A stretch of 64,000 nt of DNA from CCMP332 sp040218795 (GTDB taxonomy: Bacteria > Bacteroidota > Bacteroidia > Cytophagales > CCMP332): the NCBI GenBank assembly GCA_040218795.1, contig JAVJQT010000007.1, positions 212,606 to 276,605 on the forward strand. The letters run 5' to 3'. Both the position numbers and the translations under genes were made by a program. Shown one piece after another: positions 25,547 through 35,217 of the stretch (its first letter is position 1; every line of letters begins with the position of its first letter). The notes beneath the pieces are model-generated. The model searched no databases. It worked only from the letters and a program-made list of their open reading frames with translations, and was not told where the DNA came from.

Positions 25547-26866
25547 TTGAAAACAAAACTTAAAAATAACAAGGTCAATATCATCACATTAGGTTGCAGC
25601 AAAAACCTGGTGGATTCGGAAAATATCCTTACTCAATTGCGCGGTAACGGTATTGATGCCCATCATGAATCAAAAGAGGATGATTCAGAGATTGTTATAA
25701 TCAATACCTGTGGATTTATTGATAACGCGAAGCAGGAATCGGTAGACACAATTTTGAGATATGCCGACGCCAAAGCGCAGGGTGAAGTGTCTAAGGTCTT
25801 TGTGACAGGTTGTTTATCTCAACGCTACAGGGATGATCTCGAAAAAGAAATCCCCGAAGTCGATGCATTTTTTGGCACCATGGAATTGCCCCTTCTCCTC
25901 AATCGTTTTAATGCGGATTATAAACACGAGCTAATCGGCGAACGACTTACAAGTACTGCCGGTCATTATGCACATTTAAAAATTTCCGAGGGTTGTGACA
26001 GGCCTTGTTCCTTTTGTGCCATTCCTTTAATGCGGGGCAAACACAGGTCCGTGCCTATTGAAGATTTGGTCTTGCAATCCAAAAATCTGGTAAAAAACGG
26101 GGCCAGAGAATTGTTACTCATTGCACAGGACTCTACTTATTATGGATTGGACTTGTATAAGAAAAGAAATTTGGCAGAATTGCTTGAAAAACTTGCGGAT
26201 GTGGAAGATCTGGAATGGATCCGTTTGCATTATGCATTTCCCAGTGGCTTTCCTGAAGATGTAATTGAAACCATTGCCAAACACAAAAACATTTGCAATT
26301 ACCTGGATATTCCACTTCAACATGCTTCGGACAATATGCTCAAAATAATGAGAAGAGGAATTACTGCTAAAAAAACGGATGATCTAATTAAAAAATTCAG
26401 AGATTTTATTCCCGATCTTACCCTCAGAACTACCTTAATTTCAGGGCACCCCGGTGAGACTGAAGCAGATCATCAGGAAATGCTTGAATTTGTTGAGAAA
26501 CACAAATTTGACAGACTGGGCGTATTTACTTATTCGCATGAAGAAGACACCCATGCCGGTGATCACATGAACGACGATGTGCCCGAGGAATTAAAAGAAG
26601 AACGACTGTCGGAAATAATGGAATTGCAGGAGGGCATCTCGGCTGAATTAAATAAAAAGAAAATCGGAAAGGTGTTTAAAACAATAATTGACCGCAAGGA
26701 AGGTGAATATTTTATAGGAAGAACAGAAGCGGATTCACCCGAAGTAGATAATGAAGTTTTAATTTCAGCACAGGATTCTTATTTAAAGACCGGTCATTTT
26801 TACGAAGTAAAAATTGAGGCTGCGGAAGCATTTGATCTTTATGGCAAGGCGATTAAAGCATGTTAG
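25547..26866 (+). CDS. rimO: Ribosomal protein S12 methylthiotransferase RimO
   Basis: 439 residues, TTG start at 25547. A radical SAM enzyme that adds a methylthio group to an Asp of ribosomal protein S12. The N-terminal UPF0004 domain shows the three cluster Cys at about 17, 55 and 89; the radical SAM Cys triplet is at 150, 154 and 157 (GCDRPCSFCAIP). RTTLISGHPGETEADH is typical, and the C-terminal TRAM-like region (IDRKEGEYFIGRTEADSPEVD) distinguishes it from MiaB. It is followed at once by bshC, whose ATG lies 7 bases inside the rimO end. Confidence 0.95.
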   Translation: MKTKLKNNKVNIITLGCSKNLVDSENILTQLRGNGIDAHHESKEDDSEIVIINTCGFIDNAKQESVDTILRYADAKAQGEVSKVFVTGCLSQRYRDDLEKEIPEVDAFFGTMELPLLLNRFNADYKHELIGERLTSTAGHYAHLKISEGCDRPCSFCAIPLMRGKHRSVPIEDLVLQSKNLVKNGARELLLIAQDSTYYGLDLYKKRNLAELLEKLADVEDLEWIRLHYAFPSGFPEDVIETIAKHKNICNYLDIPLQHASDNMLKIMRRGITAKKTDDLIKKFRDFIPDLTLRTTLISGHPGETEADHQEMLEFVEKHKFDRLGVFTYSHEEDTHAGDHMNDDVPEELKEERLSEIMELQEGISAELNKKKIGKVFKTIIDRKEGEYFIGRTEADSPEVDNEVLISAQDSYLKTGHFYEVKIEAAEAFDLYGKAIKAC

Positions 26867-28428
26867 AATTTTTAGAATCTATATCGTACAGAGATACAAA
26901 TCAGTTTCCTGCTTTATTTCTGGACTACATAGATAGAAAAGAAAATTTAAAAGATTTTTATAAATACTATCCGGATTTAGAAGGATTTCAACAACTCATA
27001 AAAGAAAGATCATCTTTTGATTCAGGAAAAAGGGAAGCTCTCAAAAACCACTTTTTCAATCAATACGAAGGTATTGAACTTCATGAAAACGTTAAAGAGA
27101 ATATTCAAAAGTTATCATCTCCGGATACTTTTACTCTGACTACCGGTCATCAGTTAAATTTATTTACAGGGCCGCTTTATTTTATTTATAAAATACTCAC
27201 TGTCATCAATTTGGCAGAAACCTTAAAAAAGGAATTTCCTGACAAAAATTTTGTGCCCATTTATTGGATGGCATCTGAAGATCACGATTTTGAAGAAATA
27301 CAGTATTTCAATTTTGATAGGAAGAAATACAAATGGGATTCGGATCAAAAAGGGGCTGTTGGTCGATTTTCACTTGATAAAATTCAAGACTATTTAAAAA
27401 CACTTCCTCTTCCGGATGTTTATACATCTTTTTATTCAGACAATTCTTCATTAGCAGAAGCACATTTAAAACTGGTAAATCATTTATTTGCAGAGCATGG
27501 CCTTTTGGTATTGGATGCAGACTCTAAAGAATTAAAAGCGACTTTCGGCGATATTATTAAAACTGATATAGACTCGAAAAGTAGTTTTGTAAATACAGAT
27601 CAAAGTACAAAAGCGCTAAAGAAATTGGATTACAATACACCCGTAAATCCAAGAAAAGTCAACTATTTCTATTTAAGGGATGGCTTAAGAGAAAGAATTG
27701 AAATTAATGGTGATGATTTTTTCTACGATAAAAATGGGACAAGACAGAATATCAACCTGGATGATTTAATTAAAAATGATCCTGAAAAAATATCACCCAA
27801 TGTTATAAGCAGGCCACTGTACCAGGAATACATATTGCCAAACCTGGCTTATATCGGGGGACCTTCTGAATTGTCGTATTGGCTCCAATTGAAAAGTACC
27901 TTTGAATCTTTGGATGTAAACTTCCCCTTGCTTGTTCCAAGATTTTCAGCGAGTATTCTCAGTGAGAAAGCAATAAAGAAATTAAATGAAATCAGACTGG
28001 ATCAGTTGAAAATGCTTTTTGAAGATGAGCGCGAAGTGCTTATTATACTTTTGAAAAAAAATGATCTTTTAGATAACGAGAAACACGATATCTGGTCGGG
28101 AGAAATTGAAAAACTATTTCAAAATATTAAAGTAGAAGCAGAAAAGAAAGATAAAACACTTGGCCCCAGCGTAGAAGGCAGAAAAAAGAAAGTGCTGAAG
28201 GAATTGAATAAAATTCGAACAAAAATGGAAAGCGCTGAAATAAGAAATCAGGAAATACTTAGAGATCGATTCTTCTATGCAAAAGAAGAGCTTTTCCCGG
28301 GAGGCAGTTTTCAGGAACGTTTTGACAATGTTTTTGAATACCTGGCCGAGAATGAAAGTTTTATTTCTGAGCTAAAGCAAAAATTTGAAAACCCTTTCAA
28401 TTTTGCGCATACTGTTTTTAAAGCATAA
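26860..28428 (+). CDS. bshC: Bacillithiol synthase BshC (cysteine-adding enzyme)
   Basis: 522 residues. BshC adds cysteine to glucosamine-malate in the last step of bacillithiol, the main low-molecular-weight thiol of many Firmicutes and Bacteroidota. Visible features: LTTGHQLNLFTGPLYFIYK near residues 92-110, PIYWMASEDHDFEEI near 136-150, PRFSASILSEKAIKK and a long coiled-coil segment (about 380-470) typical of this family. It overlaps rimO by 7 bases. The ytxJ gene at 39881 indicates that the cell uses bacillithiol, although bshA and bshB are not in this window. Confidence 0.93.
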   Translation: MLEFLESISYRDTNQFPALFLDYIDRKENLKDFYKYYPDLEGFQQLIKERSSFDSGKREALKNHFFNQYEGIELHENVKENIQKLSSPDTFTLTTGHQLNLFTGPLYFIYKILTVINLAETLKKEFPDKNFVPIYWMASEDHDFEEIQYFNFDRKKYKWDSDQKGAVGRFSLDKIQDYLKTLPLPDVYTSFYSDNSSLAEAHLKLVNHLFAEHGLLVLDADSKELKATFGDIIKTDIDSKSSFVNTDQSTKALKKLDYNTPVNPRKVNYFYLRDGLRERIEINGDDFFYDKNGTRQNINLDDLIKNDPEKISPNVISRPLYQEYILPNLAYIGGPSELSYWLQLKSTFESLDVNFPLLVPRFSASILSEKAIKKLNEIRLDQLKMLFEDEREVLIILLKKNDLLDNEKHDIWSGEIEKLFQNIKVEAEKKDKTLGPSVEGRKKKVLKELNKIRTKMESAEIRNQEILRDRFFYAKEELFPGGSFQERFDNVFEYLAENESFISELKQKFENPFNFAHTVFKA

Positions 28429-28429
28429 A

Positions 28430-28486
28430 AAAACCCTGAACCCCATTCTCGATAACTATCGGGACCTGGGGCGTCAGGGTTAAATC
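28430..28486. terminator. Terminator between bshC and the first T9SS paralogue
   Basis: Nested hairpin: outer arms AACCCTGA (28432-28439) and TCAGGGTT (28474-28481), inner arms about CCCCATTCTCGATA and TATCGGGACCTGGGG. A and T runs on both sides make it suitable for both convergent genes. Confidence 0.8.
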
Positions 28487-28500
28487 AATAAAAAAATCTA

Positions 28501-30363
28501 CTACTCGATTATAAGTTTTTGAGTAATCTTGTTCTCACCGGATCCAAGTGTAACAAGGTAAATACCTTTGCTTAGATCGCTAATATCCAATTGGAAAGCA
28601 TTTTCACCGTTTCTGATTTCTTTAGAAACAAGCTTCATCGACTGTCCGATCATATTGGCAAAATTGATTTCAATTTCTCCTGAGGCATCAGAACTGAATG
28701 ACAATGTTACATTGCCCTGAGCCGGGTTAGGATAAAGTGCAAAAGATGCTCTTTCTATTTGATTTTCTAATCCAGTTATAAATGGGAAAGGTAAAGTAAC
28801 AACCGTTAATTTATTCTCTGAAGTTACAGGGAATGGATCATTTAAAAATGGACCTGCATAATTATCATGCTGGAACAGACAATAAACATTACCATCTGTT
28901 ACTCTTTTAATAGTTGCAGGATAAGCTTCTTCTCCTACTGTACCATCAGTTACATCATTGGCAAAAAGTGCAGATGCTACGTTTACAGGATCTGACCAAC
29001 TCATACCATTGTTTTTGGATTGTAGATAGTATAAATCTCTTCTGTATCTGTTGTCAAATGGATTGTTATCTGAACCTGCACAAACTCCGGAATAGATAAT
29101 TCCAAGATTGCCATTGCCATCTGAAAAGATTCCCGGATGGCTAAACATTCCAGTCGTATAGCTTCCAAAATCATCAGAAACAGTCGGATAATCTCCCATT
29201 GTTGTCATGTCCGGTACAGAATCGAACAATACATAAGCAGAGTAATCAGCTGTGTCATTCACATCAAATCCTACCGGCATAGTTGAATTCCAATACCAAA
29301 GACCTCTAGTAGCAGGATACCATGAACTGGCACTAAGACTTCCCGGATCAGTTAAAACTGCGGTAATTCCACCTGTACAATGAATTGTACCATCATTGCC
29401 AATTAATCCTCTTACATCGGCATGTGGAGTTAAAACCTGATAACCACCGGAAGCTGTATCCAATGCTGCATTGACAGTATCAAAAATATGAATTGTAGTA
29501 CAAGTAAAGGTATTTCCTCTATCGGTTGATAAATACATGTTGACGTTGTTAGGGTCAGTACCTGTGAAGGAAGCATTACCACCTGCCACAATTAGAAGCG
29601 TATCTCCTTTGGCATCCAAATCAACAGCATCTTCGGTTGTTTCTCTTAGAGGACATCCGGAAACCGAATCAAATGCAAAATCCTTTACACTCCAGGTGGC
29701 TCCTGCATCATCTGATCTACCGAAATACATTGTACTACCATTAGAATAGGTTGTGTAAATCGTATTTCCTTCAGCAGTAGAATGATAAAAGGTCACTCCC
29801 GTTCTAACGTGTAAATTACCTCCTCCAAGATCACTCGGCGTATAGTCTGATGCGCCTTTTGTTGAAGTATACAATCGATCAGTATGCGCAAAAATGGCTT
29901 CTCCATTTCCGGCAATTGGAGCTATCGAAGGCCAACCTACTCTTTTTTCAGCTAAACCAAAGCCGGTATTGTTGGAATCACCCGGTACCCAGGCCTGAGC
30001 GCCTGCATCATAATAGTTATAACCGATTCCTCTTAAAGCATTACCTGGATCTCTGATAGTATCTACCGCTTTTGTCCAAACTACCTGGATGTTTCCTGCA
30101 TCATCCTGATAAATTCTCTGCTGCATTCCACCGTTGGTTTGATAATCATACCAGGTATATCCAACAGTGTCACCATAACTGGGAATAGCAGCACTTTTTA
30201 AATAGGAGCCTTTTGCTATGGGCAAGACTTCATTTCCCGTTTTTATTTTATCGGTTTTAGGAACAGCGTTCTTAAAAATTGACGGATTTGTTCGTGTCAA
30301 CTGAGCAAAAACACACAAATTGACAAACAAAACCAAAGTCAAAAAAGTAAATAATTTTTTCAT
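28501..30363 (-). CDS. T9SS-exported Asp-box (BNR) protein, tandem paralogue 1
   Basis: 620 residues from the ATG at 30363 (MKKLFTFLTLVLFVNLCVFAQ, signal peptide). The mature start LTRTNPSIFKNAVPKTDK is shared by three neighbours. The central region has Asp-box repeats (RSDDAGATW, STDRGNTF, SKNNGMSW), as in beta-propellers of sialidase-like proteins. The C-terminal 90 residues, from about LYPNPAQGNVTLSF to the KGIYLVTLGSGENKITQK end, are a type A sorting domain for the type IX secretion system. No catalytic residue set is identified, so an enzymatic role is not claimed. It is the last of three tandem paralogues in transcription order. Confidence 0.85.
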   Translation of the reverse strand: MKKLFTFLTLVLFVNLCVFAQLTRTNPSIFKNAVPKTDKIKTGNEVLPIAKGSYLKSAAIPSYGDTVGYTWYDYQTNGGMQQRIYQDDAGNIQVVWTKAVDTIRDPGNALRGIGYNYYDAGAQAWVPGDSNNTGFGLAEKRVGWPSIAPIAGNGEAIFAHTDRLYTSTKGASDYTPSDLGGGNLHVRTGVTFYHSTAEGNTIYTTYSNGSTMYFGRSDDAGATWSVKDFAFDSVSGCPLRETTEDAVDLDAKGDTLLIVAGGNASFTGTDPNNVNMYLSTDRGNTFTCTTIHIFDTVNAALDTASGGYQVLTPHADVRGLIGNDGTIHCTGGITAVLTDPGSLSASSWYPATRGLWYWNSTMPVGFDVNDTADYSAYVLFDSVPDMTTMGDYPTVSDDFGSYTTGMFSHPGIFSDGNGNLGIIYSGVCAGSDNNPFDNRYRRDLYYLQSKNNGMSWSDPVNVASALFANDVTDGTVGEEAYPATIKRVTDGNVYCLFQHDNYAGPFLNDPFPVTSENKLTVVTLPFPFITGLENQIERASFALYPNPAQGNVTLSFSSDASGEIEINFANMIGQSMKLVSKEIRNGENAFQLDISDLSKGIYLVTLGSGENKITQKLIIE

Positions 30364-30430
30364 AGTTATAATTTTAATTCCATTGATTATTGAAATTAAA
30401 TATTTAAATCTATTTTTTAAAGGAAAGGCA

Positions 30431-30482
30431 TAAAAAAAACCCTGATTCCTCAGCATAAATGCCGAGTTATCAGGGTTTATTT
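30431..30482 (-). terminator. Terminator after T9SS paralogue 2
   Basis: Arms at about 30437-30446 and 30469-30478 (AAACCCTGAT and ATCAGGGTTT) with an inner stem; followed on the minus strand by a T-run (A-run at 30432-30439 on the plus strand). The same AACCCTGA/TCAGGGTT frame recurs behind each of the three paralogues. Confidence 0.8.
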
Positions 30483-30498
30483 CAAACCAGACTAAGAA

Positions 30499-32352
30499 TT
30501 AGTCTATCACTAATTTTTGAGTGATTTTGTTTGCACCTGTTCCAACTGTTACAAGGTAAATACCTTCGTTCAAGTCAGAAATATTCAATACATGTGCATT
30601 TGATCCTTTTACGATATCAACTTCTACAGACTTAACTGTTTGGCCAATCATATTTGAAACAAATATTGTTGTATTTCCATTAACTTTTGATTCAAAAGAA
30701 ACAGTAGCATGGGCATTGGCCGGATTAGGATAAATATTCAGGCTTTCTTTGGCGATTTCCTCATCTATACCAGAGATTAAAGCCGGATCTAATCTTAAAA
30801 CAGCCAGTTTATTTTGCTCAAGTACCAAGGCACCCTGAAGTGAAGTTCCAGCATAATTGTCATGTTGGAAGAAGATCAAAAGATCATTCTGTACCCTCTT
30901 AGGAGTCACACAAAATGCTTCTTCACCCACAGTACCATCTGTTACATCATTCGCAAATAACAGACTTGCTACGTTTTTAACTGAAGACCAAGTCATTCCA
31001 CCATCACCGGATTTCATAACATAAATGTCTCTTCTGTATTGAGCATCGAAAGGATTGTTGTCCGAACCTGCGCAAATTCCGTCAAATGCAATATATAAGT
31101 TTCCGGCAGCATCTTCACTTACAGTAGGGTGAGCAAACATACCAGTTACATAAGTACCGAAATCCGCACTAGCCGTAGGATAAGAACCCATTGTAGTCAT
31201 ATCAGGAATAGAGTCAACTAATACATGAGCTGCATAGTCAGCTGGATCATTCAAATCAAAACCAGCCGGCATATCAGAATTCCAATAGTAAATACCTCTG
31301 GCTGTTGGGAAATAACCAGCAGTAGTTAAATCACCAGGATTAGTTAGACCCGCAACAACACCACCGGTAATGTGAATTCTTGAATCCTCACCAATAGTCA
31401 CTCTCATATCACCTTGTGGACATTCAACGGTATATCCTCCAGAAGCTGTATCCAATTCAGCATTAATTGTATCAAACACTGCTACAGTAGTTACTGAGAA
31501 AGTTGCTCCTCTATCAGTAGAAAGATAAAGAACCAGATCATTTGGTGTAACTCCACCATATCCTGTATAACCACCAGTTACGATAGCTACAGAATCACCT
31601 TTTGCGTGGATGTCATAACCATCAGGTACAATTGTTCCTCTCAATGGTGTTCCGTAAACTGAATCAAGGATCACATCAGCGATAGGCCATGTAGCTCCAC
31701 CATCATCGGTTCTTGCAAATGCCAATGATACTCCATTATCATATAATACGTAAGCAGAAGCCCCTTGGCCATAAGAATGATAGAAAAGCGCACCTGCAGT
31801 CAAATCAGCAGTTAGGTCGACAGCAGTTACTGCAGAAGCCCCTTTAGTTGAGTTGAGAAGTCTATTGGTATGAGTAAAAATATGCTCATTAGTTCCATCA
31901 CCATTGGCAATTGAAGGCCATCCAACTCTTTTATCGGCTAATCCAAAATTTGCATTATTTGAATCCCCGGGTATCCATGACTGAGTACCTGCATCATAAT
32001 AATTGTAACCTACACCACGGTTTGCATTGGCAGGGTCTCTTATAGTATCAAGAGCTTTGGTCCAAATAACCTGGATGTTACCGGAAGCATCCTGAAAAAT
32101 TCTGTTTTGCATTCCCTGGTTAGTTTGCAAGTCATACCAGGTATAACCCACAGTATCACCATAGGATGGAATTGCAGCATTGCTTTTCATTACAGAAATC
32201 TTAGAAAGATCTAAAAATTCATAACCTGTTGCAGGCTGCATTACGGCAGGCTCAACATTTCTGAAAAGCTCAGGATTTGTTCTTGTTTGCTGGGCGAAAA
32301 CGCCTAAACTAACAAATAACATTAATGTTAATAAAGTAGTAATTTTTCTCAT
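30499..32352 (-). CDS. T9SS-exported Asp-box (BNR) protein, tandem paralogue 2
   Basis: 617 residues from the ATG at 32352 (MRKITTLLTLMLFVSLGVFAQ). It matches its neighbours throughout: QTRTNPELFRNVEP start, DTVGYTWYDLQTN, KRVGWPSIAN, Asp boxes (RTDDGGATW, STDRGATF, SGDGGMTW), AHVLVDSIPDMTTMGS and CAGSDNNPFDAQYRRD. The C-terminal sorting domain runs from IYPNPANAHATVSF. Predicted exported and surface-attached or released; substrate unknown. Confidence 0.85.
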   Translation of the reverse strand: MRKITTLLTLMLFVSLGVFAQQTRTNPELFRNVEPAVMQPATGYEFLDLSKISVMKSNAAIPSYGDTVGYTWYDLQTNQGMQNRIFQDASGNIQVIWTKALDTIRDPANANRGVGYNYYDAGTQSWIPGDSNNANFGLADKRVGWPSIANGDGTNEHIFTHTNRLLNSTKGASAVTAVDLTADLTAGALFYHSYGQGASAYVLYDNGVSLAFARTDDGGATWPIADVILDSVYGTPLRGTIVPDGYDIHAKGDSVAIVTGGYTGYGGVTPNDLVLYLSTDRGATFSVTTVAVFDTINAELDTASGGYTVECPQGDMRVTIGEDSRIHITGGVVAGLTNPGDLTTAGYFPTARGIYYWNSDMPAGFDLNDPADYAAHVLVDSIPDMTTMGSYPTASADFGTYVTGMFAHPTVSEDAAGNLYIAFDGICAGSDNNPFDAQYRRDIYVMKSGDGGMTWSSVKNVASLLFANDVTDGTVGEEAFCVTPKRVQNDLLIFFQHDNYAGTSLQGALVLEQNKLAVLRLDPALISGIDEEIAKESLNIYPNPANAHATVSFESKVNGNTTIFVSNMIGQTVKSVEVDIVKGSNAHVLNISDLNEGIYLVTVGTGANKITQKLVID

Positions 32353-32421
32353 AATCGATTTTTGGTTGATTTCAGGTCTCAATATATAAATTTTGTTACA
32401 AAAAATTGTACTCAATTCCAT

Positions 32422-32490
32422 AAAAAAACCCTGATCTTTCTCCCGATCCCTAATATTTCAAGAGTTCCGAGATGCTGAATCAGGGTTGAT
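32422..32490 (-). terminator. Terminator after T9SS paralogue 3
   Basis: Outer arms AACCCTGAT and ATCAGGGTT at about 32427-32436 and 32480-32488, A-run to the left (T-run on the minus strand). The loop carries degenerate stem bases. It lies between paralogues 3 and 2 and matches the layout of the other two hairpins. Confidence 0.75.
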
Positions 32491-32509
32491 TTTCAAAAAT
32501 TAGCTGAAT

Positions 32510-34363
32510 TTATTCGATGACCAATTTTTGTGTGATTTTGTTAGAACCTGTTCCGAGCGTAACTAGGTAAATACCTTCATTTACATCTGAAAGGTTGAGT
32601 ACAACTGAATTGCTTCCTTTTACAATTTCGGCCTTTACCACTTTTACAGTTTGGCCAATCATGTTTGAAACAACCACATTTGTATTTCCTTTAACATTTG
32701 ATTCAAATGTAACTGTTGCAGTTCCGCTTGCAGGATTAGGATAGATATTAAGACTTTCCTTAGAAATTTCTTCTTCTATACCACTAATCAAAGCAGGATC
32801 AAGACTTAATACAGCCATTTTATTTTGCTCCAAAATAGGCTGATCATCCGTTAAAGTAGGACCTGCCCATGAATCGTGCTGGAATAAGATTTTAATATCA
32901 CTTTGCACTCTTTTAGGAGTTACCGGATATGCTTCTTCTCCTACAGTACCGTCTGTTACATCATTAGCGAATAATAGACTGGCAATGTTTTTAGAAGTTG
33001 ACCAGTTCATGCCTCCATCACCTGATTTCATTGCAAAAAGATCTCTTCTAAATCTATTATCGAAAGGATTGTTATCCGAACCAGCGCAAATTCCTGAATA
33101 AACAATAAAAAGATTTCCATTGGCATCTTCACTCAAACTCGGATGACTGAAAGAGCCCGTAACATAATTACCCTGATCAGCAGAAGCTCCTGGATAAGAA
33201 CCCATAGTTGTCAAATCAGGAACAGAGTCCACCAATACATAAGTAGAATAATCTGCAGGATCGTTAACGTCAAATCCGGCCGGCATGTCAGAATTCCAGT
33301 ACCAGATACCTCTTGCTAATGGGAACCATGAACTTGAAGTGAATGCTCCTGGATCCGTCAAAGTAGCCATAATAGAACCACCGCAGTGAATTCTACCATC
33401 AGCACCGATCAATACTCTAACGTCTGCATGTGGTGTTTCAACAATATAACCACCTGAAGCCGTGTCTAATTCAGCATTTACAGTATCAAATACGTGAATA
33501 GTTTGAGCAGACCAGGTAGCACCCCTGTCAGCAGAAAGGAACAAAACTACATCGTTCGGATCTACTCCAGTAAATGCAGCGTGACCACCAGTTACAATCG
33601 CAACTGTATCTCCTTTAACATCTAAATCCCAACCATCAGTAGCGATAGGTCTTAGGAAAGTACTGGTCGCTGAATCGATTGAGAAATCAGCAATAGCCCA
33701 GGTAGATCCACCATCATCTGATCGCGCAAATGAAAAGAACCCTCCATTGTCATAAGCAACATATATTGAATTACCCTGACCAGTTGAGTGATAGAATAAA
33801 GTACCATCATTCAATACTCCGGTTAAATCCACTGTATTAACAGCTGAAGCACCTTTAGTAGAAGTATACAATCTGTTAGTATGAGCAAAAATGTACTCAT
33901 CAGTTCCATCTGTATTTGCTAGTGATGGCCAGCCAACTCTTTTGTCAGCTAATCCAAAAGCTGCATTATTTGAATCACCGGGAATCCAGGTTTGTGTACC
34001 CGCATCGTAATAATTGTATCCAATTCCTCTTAATGCGTTACCCGGGTCACGGATAGTATCTACTGCTTTTGTCCAGATCACCTGAATATTACCATTGGCA
34101 TCTTCATAGATTCTATTTTGCATACCGGCATTTGACTGATAGTCATACCATGTATAACCCACTGTATCTCCATAAGATGGTATAGATGCCGGTGTTTTTA
34201 AATATGAACCTTTTGGAATATCAATCCTTTCATGCCCATTTTTAAATTGTTCCGTAACGGGAACAGCTTCTTTGAAAATTCCAGGATTGGTTCTTGTTAA
34301 CTGAGCTTGTACGCTAAGCGTTAAAAAGGCCAACATTGAAAAAACTGTAATAATTCTTTTCAT
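32510..34363 (-). CDS. T9SS-exported Asp-box (BNR) protein, tandem paralogue 3
   Basis: 617 residues, ATG at 34363 (MKRIITVFSMLAFLTLSVQAQ, signal peptide). It is the upstream copy of the three. Asp-box motifs RSDDGGSTW, SADRGATW and SGDGGMNW; shared blocks FDTVNAELDTASGGY, ADVRVLIGADGRIHCGGS and GSDNNPFDNRFRRDL; C-terminal sorting domain from about IYPNPASGTATVTF to the GIYLVTLGTGSNKITQK end. Each copy has its own terminator, so separate promoters are likely. Role unknown; secreted and tandem-expanded. Confidence 0.85.
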   Translation of the reverse strand: MKRIITVFSMLAFLTLSVQAQLTRTNPGIFKEAVPVTEQFKNGHERIDIPKGSYLKTPASIPSYGDTVGYTWYDYQSNAGMQNRIYEDANGNIQVIWTKAVDTIRDPGNALRGIGYNYYDAGTQTWIPGDSNNAAFGLADKRVGWPSLANTDGTDEYIFAHTNRLYTSTKGASAVNTVDLTGVLNDGTLFYHSTGQGNSIYVAYDNGGFFSFARSDDGGSTWAIADFSIDSATSTFLRPIATDGWDLDVKGDTVAIVTGGHAAFTGVDPNDVVLFLSADRGATWSAQTIHVFDTVNAELDTASGGYIVETPHADVRVLIGADGRIHCGGSIMATLTDPGAFTSSSWFPLARGIWYWNSDMPAGFDVNDPADYSTYVLVDSVPDLTTMGSYPGASADQGNYVTGSFSHPSLSEDANGNLFIVYSGICAGSDNNPFDNRFRRDLFAMKSGDGGMNWSTSKNIASLLFANDVTDGTVGEEAYPVTPKRVQSDIKILFQHDSWAGPTLTDDQPILEQNKMAVLSLDPALISGIEEEISKESLNIYPNPASGTATVTFESNVKGNTNVVVSNMIGQTVKVVKAEIVKGSNSVVLNLSDVNEGIYLVTLGTGSNKITQKLVIE

Positions 34364-34518
34364 GATTAATTTTAATTTAGTTTAAATGAATTGTAAAAAT
34401 AATTTAAGGTGCAAAAATGTACAATGCGAGTGAATATTTATTTTGACCTCAGTTCAGACATTTTGCACGATTGTGAAATCACTAATCTTAGTACAAATTT
34501 ATATGATAATACCCTAAA

Positions 34519-35217
34519 TCAGCAATAAAATTTTAGTAGTTTTTTTCCGAGGAACATTTCTCGTTTCTTCCCAAAGCCTTTTTCCCTTATAACATCAAAT
34601 CCGGCGGACAAAAGATTTCTATTATATTGCCCGCTTGCGCAATAGGTTGTAAGTAATCCCTTGTTTTTTAGCAAATCATAGGCTTTGGTTAAATTTGGAA
34701 GACACCATATGTCTGACTGTCGAGAAGGTGCAAAAGCATCATAAAAAATTATATCCATACTTTCTTTCTGACTCAATATTTCATACTCCTCAATTCTTTC
34801 ATTAATCAATTGAAATCTGAATAAATCTTCAATGACAATGGTGTCCTTCTGTTTTGCAGTGTGCATTTTGTTAAAGACATCAGAATTCCGGCAGAACACC
34901 GGGGTGTTTTTTAAAAGAAATGCAAGAATTTCATTTTCGACAGGGTAGGGTTCCAGGGCAAAATAATTGATGCTTTTATTGTTTTTTAGCGCCCATTCAT
35001 AAGCCAAAACAGCATTCATCCCACTTCCAAAACCAATTTCGAATACAGAGATTGAAAGTAATTTTTTGTCAAGCCTTTCCAGGCCGTTCTTGATGTATAC
35101 ATATTCGGATTCACTTTGAGCACCATCCATTGAATGGTAATGTTCATTGAGTTCCGGGTAGAACAATGTATAAGAATCATCTTCCGTTTTTACGGCTTTT
35201 AAGTTTCTATTTTTCAT
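34519..35217 (-). CDS. mnmD: MnmD-like tRNA wobble-uridine methyltransferase
   Basis: 232 residues from the ATG at 35217 (MKNRNLKAVKTEDDSYTLF); the frame is open to 35334, but that extension overlaps ispF and carries no family-like residues. It matches the stand-alone methyltransferase domain of MnmC (DUF752): YHSMDGAQSESEYVYI, the SAM-binding FEIGFGSGMNAVLA, and IIFYDAFAPSRQSDIW. Expected to methylate the aminomethyl group on wobble U34 of tRNA. The MnmC2 oxidase half is absent, which fits a stand-alone MnmD. Its start overlaps ispF by 11 bases. Confidence 0.85.
   Translation of the reverse strand: MKNRNLKAVKTEDDSYTLFYPELNEHYHSMDGAQSESEYVYIKNGLERLDKKLLSISVFEIGFGSGMNAVLAYEWALKNNKSINYFALEPYPVENEILAFLLKNTPVFCRNSDVFNKMHTAKQKDTIVIEDLFRFQLINERIEEYEILSQKESMDIIFYDAFAPSRQSDIWCLPNLTKAYDLLKNKGLLTTYCASGQYNRNLLSAGFDVIREKGFGKKREMFLGKKLLKFYC

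Noticed and set aside
34364..34518. Possible regulatory RNA in the gap before the T9SS paralogues
   Set aside because: 155 AT-rich bases with no hairpin or promoter good enough to call.
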